Positions 5,649 through 6,185 of a stretch of DNA of 6,185 bases are shown in pieces; the first letter of the stretch is position 1, and the number at the start of each line of letters is the position of its first letter. Source of the stretch: Spirochaetales bacterium (GTDB taxonomy: Bacteria; Spirochaetota; Spirochaetia; ARS1246); contig JAFGHN010000072.1 in assembly GCA_016930115.1 (NCBI GenBank), positions 1 to 6,185 of the forward strand. Direction: 5' to 3'. The notes beneath the pieces were generated by a model that ran no database searches, was not told the DNA's origin, and was given only the letters and a program-made list of their open reading frames with translations. The position numbers were made by a program, and so were the translations under genes.

Positions 5649-6185
5649 AGATTTTCCTATCCTCAATCAGACAATCGACCCGAAGCGGCTGGTATACCTG
5701 GACAGCGCCGCCACTACGCAGAAGCCTGCTTCCGTCATCGAAGCCCTGAGCTCGTACTACCTGAACGACAACGCGAACGTGCATCGGGCGCAGCATACCC
5801 TCGCAACGAGGGCAACAGCCGCGTATGAAGGGGCCCGGAAACGAATCCAGAAATTCATCGGTGCCGAAAGTGATACGGAAATCATCTTTACCCATGGTGC
5901 AACCGAATCGATTAACACACTCGCGCGCTCCTTCTGCAAAACCCTTGCGCCCGGAGACGCGGTGCTGCTTTCCGAAATGGAGCACCACAGCAATCTGATC
6001 CCGTGGCAGTTGGCCGCCGCCGAGAGGGGTGTAAAGCTGCGCTTTATCCCTTTCACCGAAAAGGGAGAGCTCGAATACGACGCTCTTGAGAGGCTCTGGG
6101 ACGGTAGAGTAAGAATCGTGGCGGTCACCCATATCTCGAACGTCTTTGGAACAATCAATGATGTCGGAAGAATCGTGGATTTTGC
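5638..6185 (+). CDS. sufS: SufS, group II cysteine desulfurase, N-terminal part (3' truncated by the window)
   Basis: Open from ATG 5638 to the window end, 182 complete codons of about 400 expected. SufS is a PLP enzyme that takes sulfur from L-cysteine as a persulfide and, with a SufE or SufU partner, passes it to SufB. Family motifs in order: YLDSAATTQKP (20-30), NVHRAQHTLATRAT (47-60), the PLP-phosphate loop region FTHGATESIN (84-93), and MEHHSNLIPWQ (114-124) with His117 matching the PLP-stacking His123 of E. coli SufS, then THISNVFGTINDV (164-176). The PLP lysine, the catalytic cysteine loop and any SufE/SufU gene are beyond the window. The start is supported by GAAGG (5628-5632) 5 nt upstream and by the family-like MKRRDFPIL opening; it overlaps the Rieske gene by 11 nt in another frame. 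SufS is favoured over NifS/IscS because of the motif forms and the operon. Confidence 0.95.
   Translation, partial: MKRRDFPILNQTIDPKRLVYLDSAATTQKPASVIEALSSYYLNDNANVHRAQHTLATRATAAYEGARKRIQKFIGAESDTEIIFTHGATESINTLARSFCKTLAPGDAVLLSEMEHHSNLIPWQLAAAERGVKLRFIPFTEKGELEYDALERLWDGRVRIVAVTHISNVFGTINDVGRIVDF

Noticed and set aside
5617..6132. Antisense open frame of 171 codons opposite the Rieske gene and sufS
   Set aside because: It lies fully opposite well-recognised SufS motifs and resembles no family I know.
1..6185. Mobile element, CRISPR array, toxin-antitoxin pair, defence system or tRNA/rRNA gene
   Set aside because: No transposase or integrase motifs, direct repeat series, paired small genes or RNA-gene signatures were seen; almost all bases are accounted for by recognised genes.

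Overview
This is a bacterial chromosomal window. It is compact and moderately GC-rich, with strong AGGAGG-type ribosome binding sites and several overlapping genes. It holds the tail of a housekeeping sugar phosphomutase gene, an opposing NAD(P)H oxidoreductase gene, and most of a SUF iron-sulfur cluster assembly operon. The sequence does not fix the taxon. The gene order rrf2-sufT-sufC-sufB-sufD-Rieske-sufS differs from the enterobacterial sufABCDSE operon, and a SUF-linked Rieske gene recalls actinobacterial operons. The overall style would also fit a deltaproteobacterium, a spirochaete or another mostly anaerobic lineage. That placement is inference only.

Layout: (1) Positions 2-601 (+) are the C-terminal 199 residues of an alpha-D-phosphohexomutase. 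(2) Positions 590-1171 (-) are a complete flavodoxin-fold NAD(P)H:quinone oxidoreductase-like gene whose 3' end overlaps the phosphomutase 3' end by 12 bp. (3) Positions 1172-1266 are the only real intergenic gap. It appears to hold divergent promoters and an IscR-like GAC-N7-GTC inverted repeat. (4) From 1267 to the end, all on +, lie an Rrf2/IscR-type regulator with three clustered cysteines, a SufT/MIP18 (DUF59) protein, SufC, SufB, SufD, a small Rieske [2Fe-2S] ferredoxin, and the N-terminal 182 residues of the cysteine desulfurase SufS, cut by the window end.

How the parts fit: SufS would take sulfur from cysteine. SufB, SufC and SufD would form the ATP-driven scaffold on which clusters are built, and SufT would help deliver or mature clusters. 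The Rrf2 regulator, probably itself a cluster protein, would sense cluster supply and control the promoter through the upstream site. The Rieske ferredoxin is the unusual member and may supply electrons for assembly or be a client protein. Genes are joined by short gaps or overlaps (ATGA between rrf2 and sufT, 23 nt between sufC and sufB, 11 nt between Rieske and sufS), which points to one transcript with translational coupling.

I found no mobile element, CRISPR array, tRNA or rRNA, and no clear intrinsic terminator. I see no convincing evidence for a wholly new system. The points most worth checking are the Rieske gene inside the SUF operon, the altered fourth-ligand position in the regulator, and the candidate operator.
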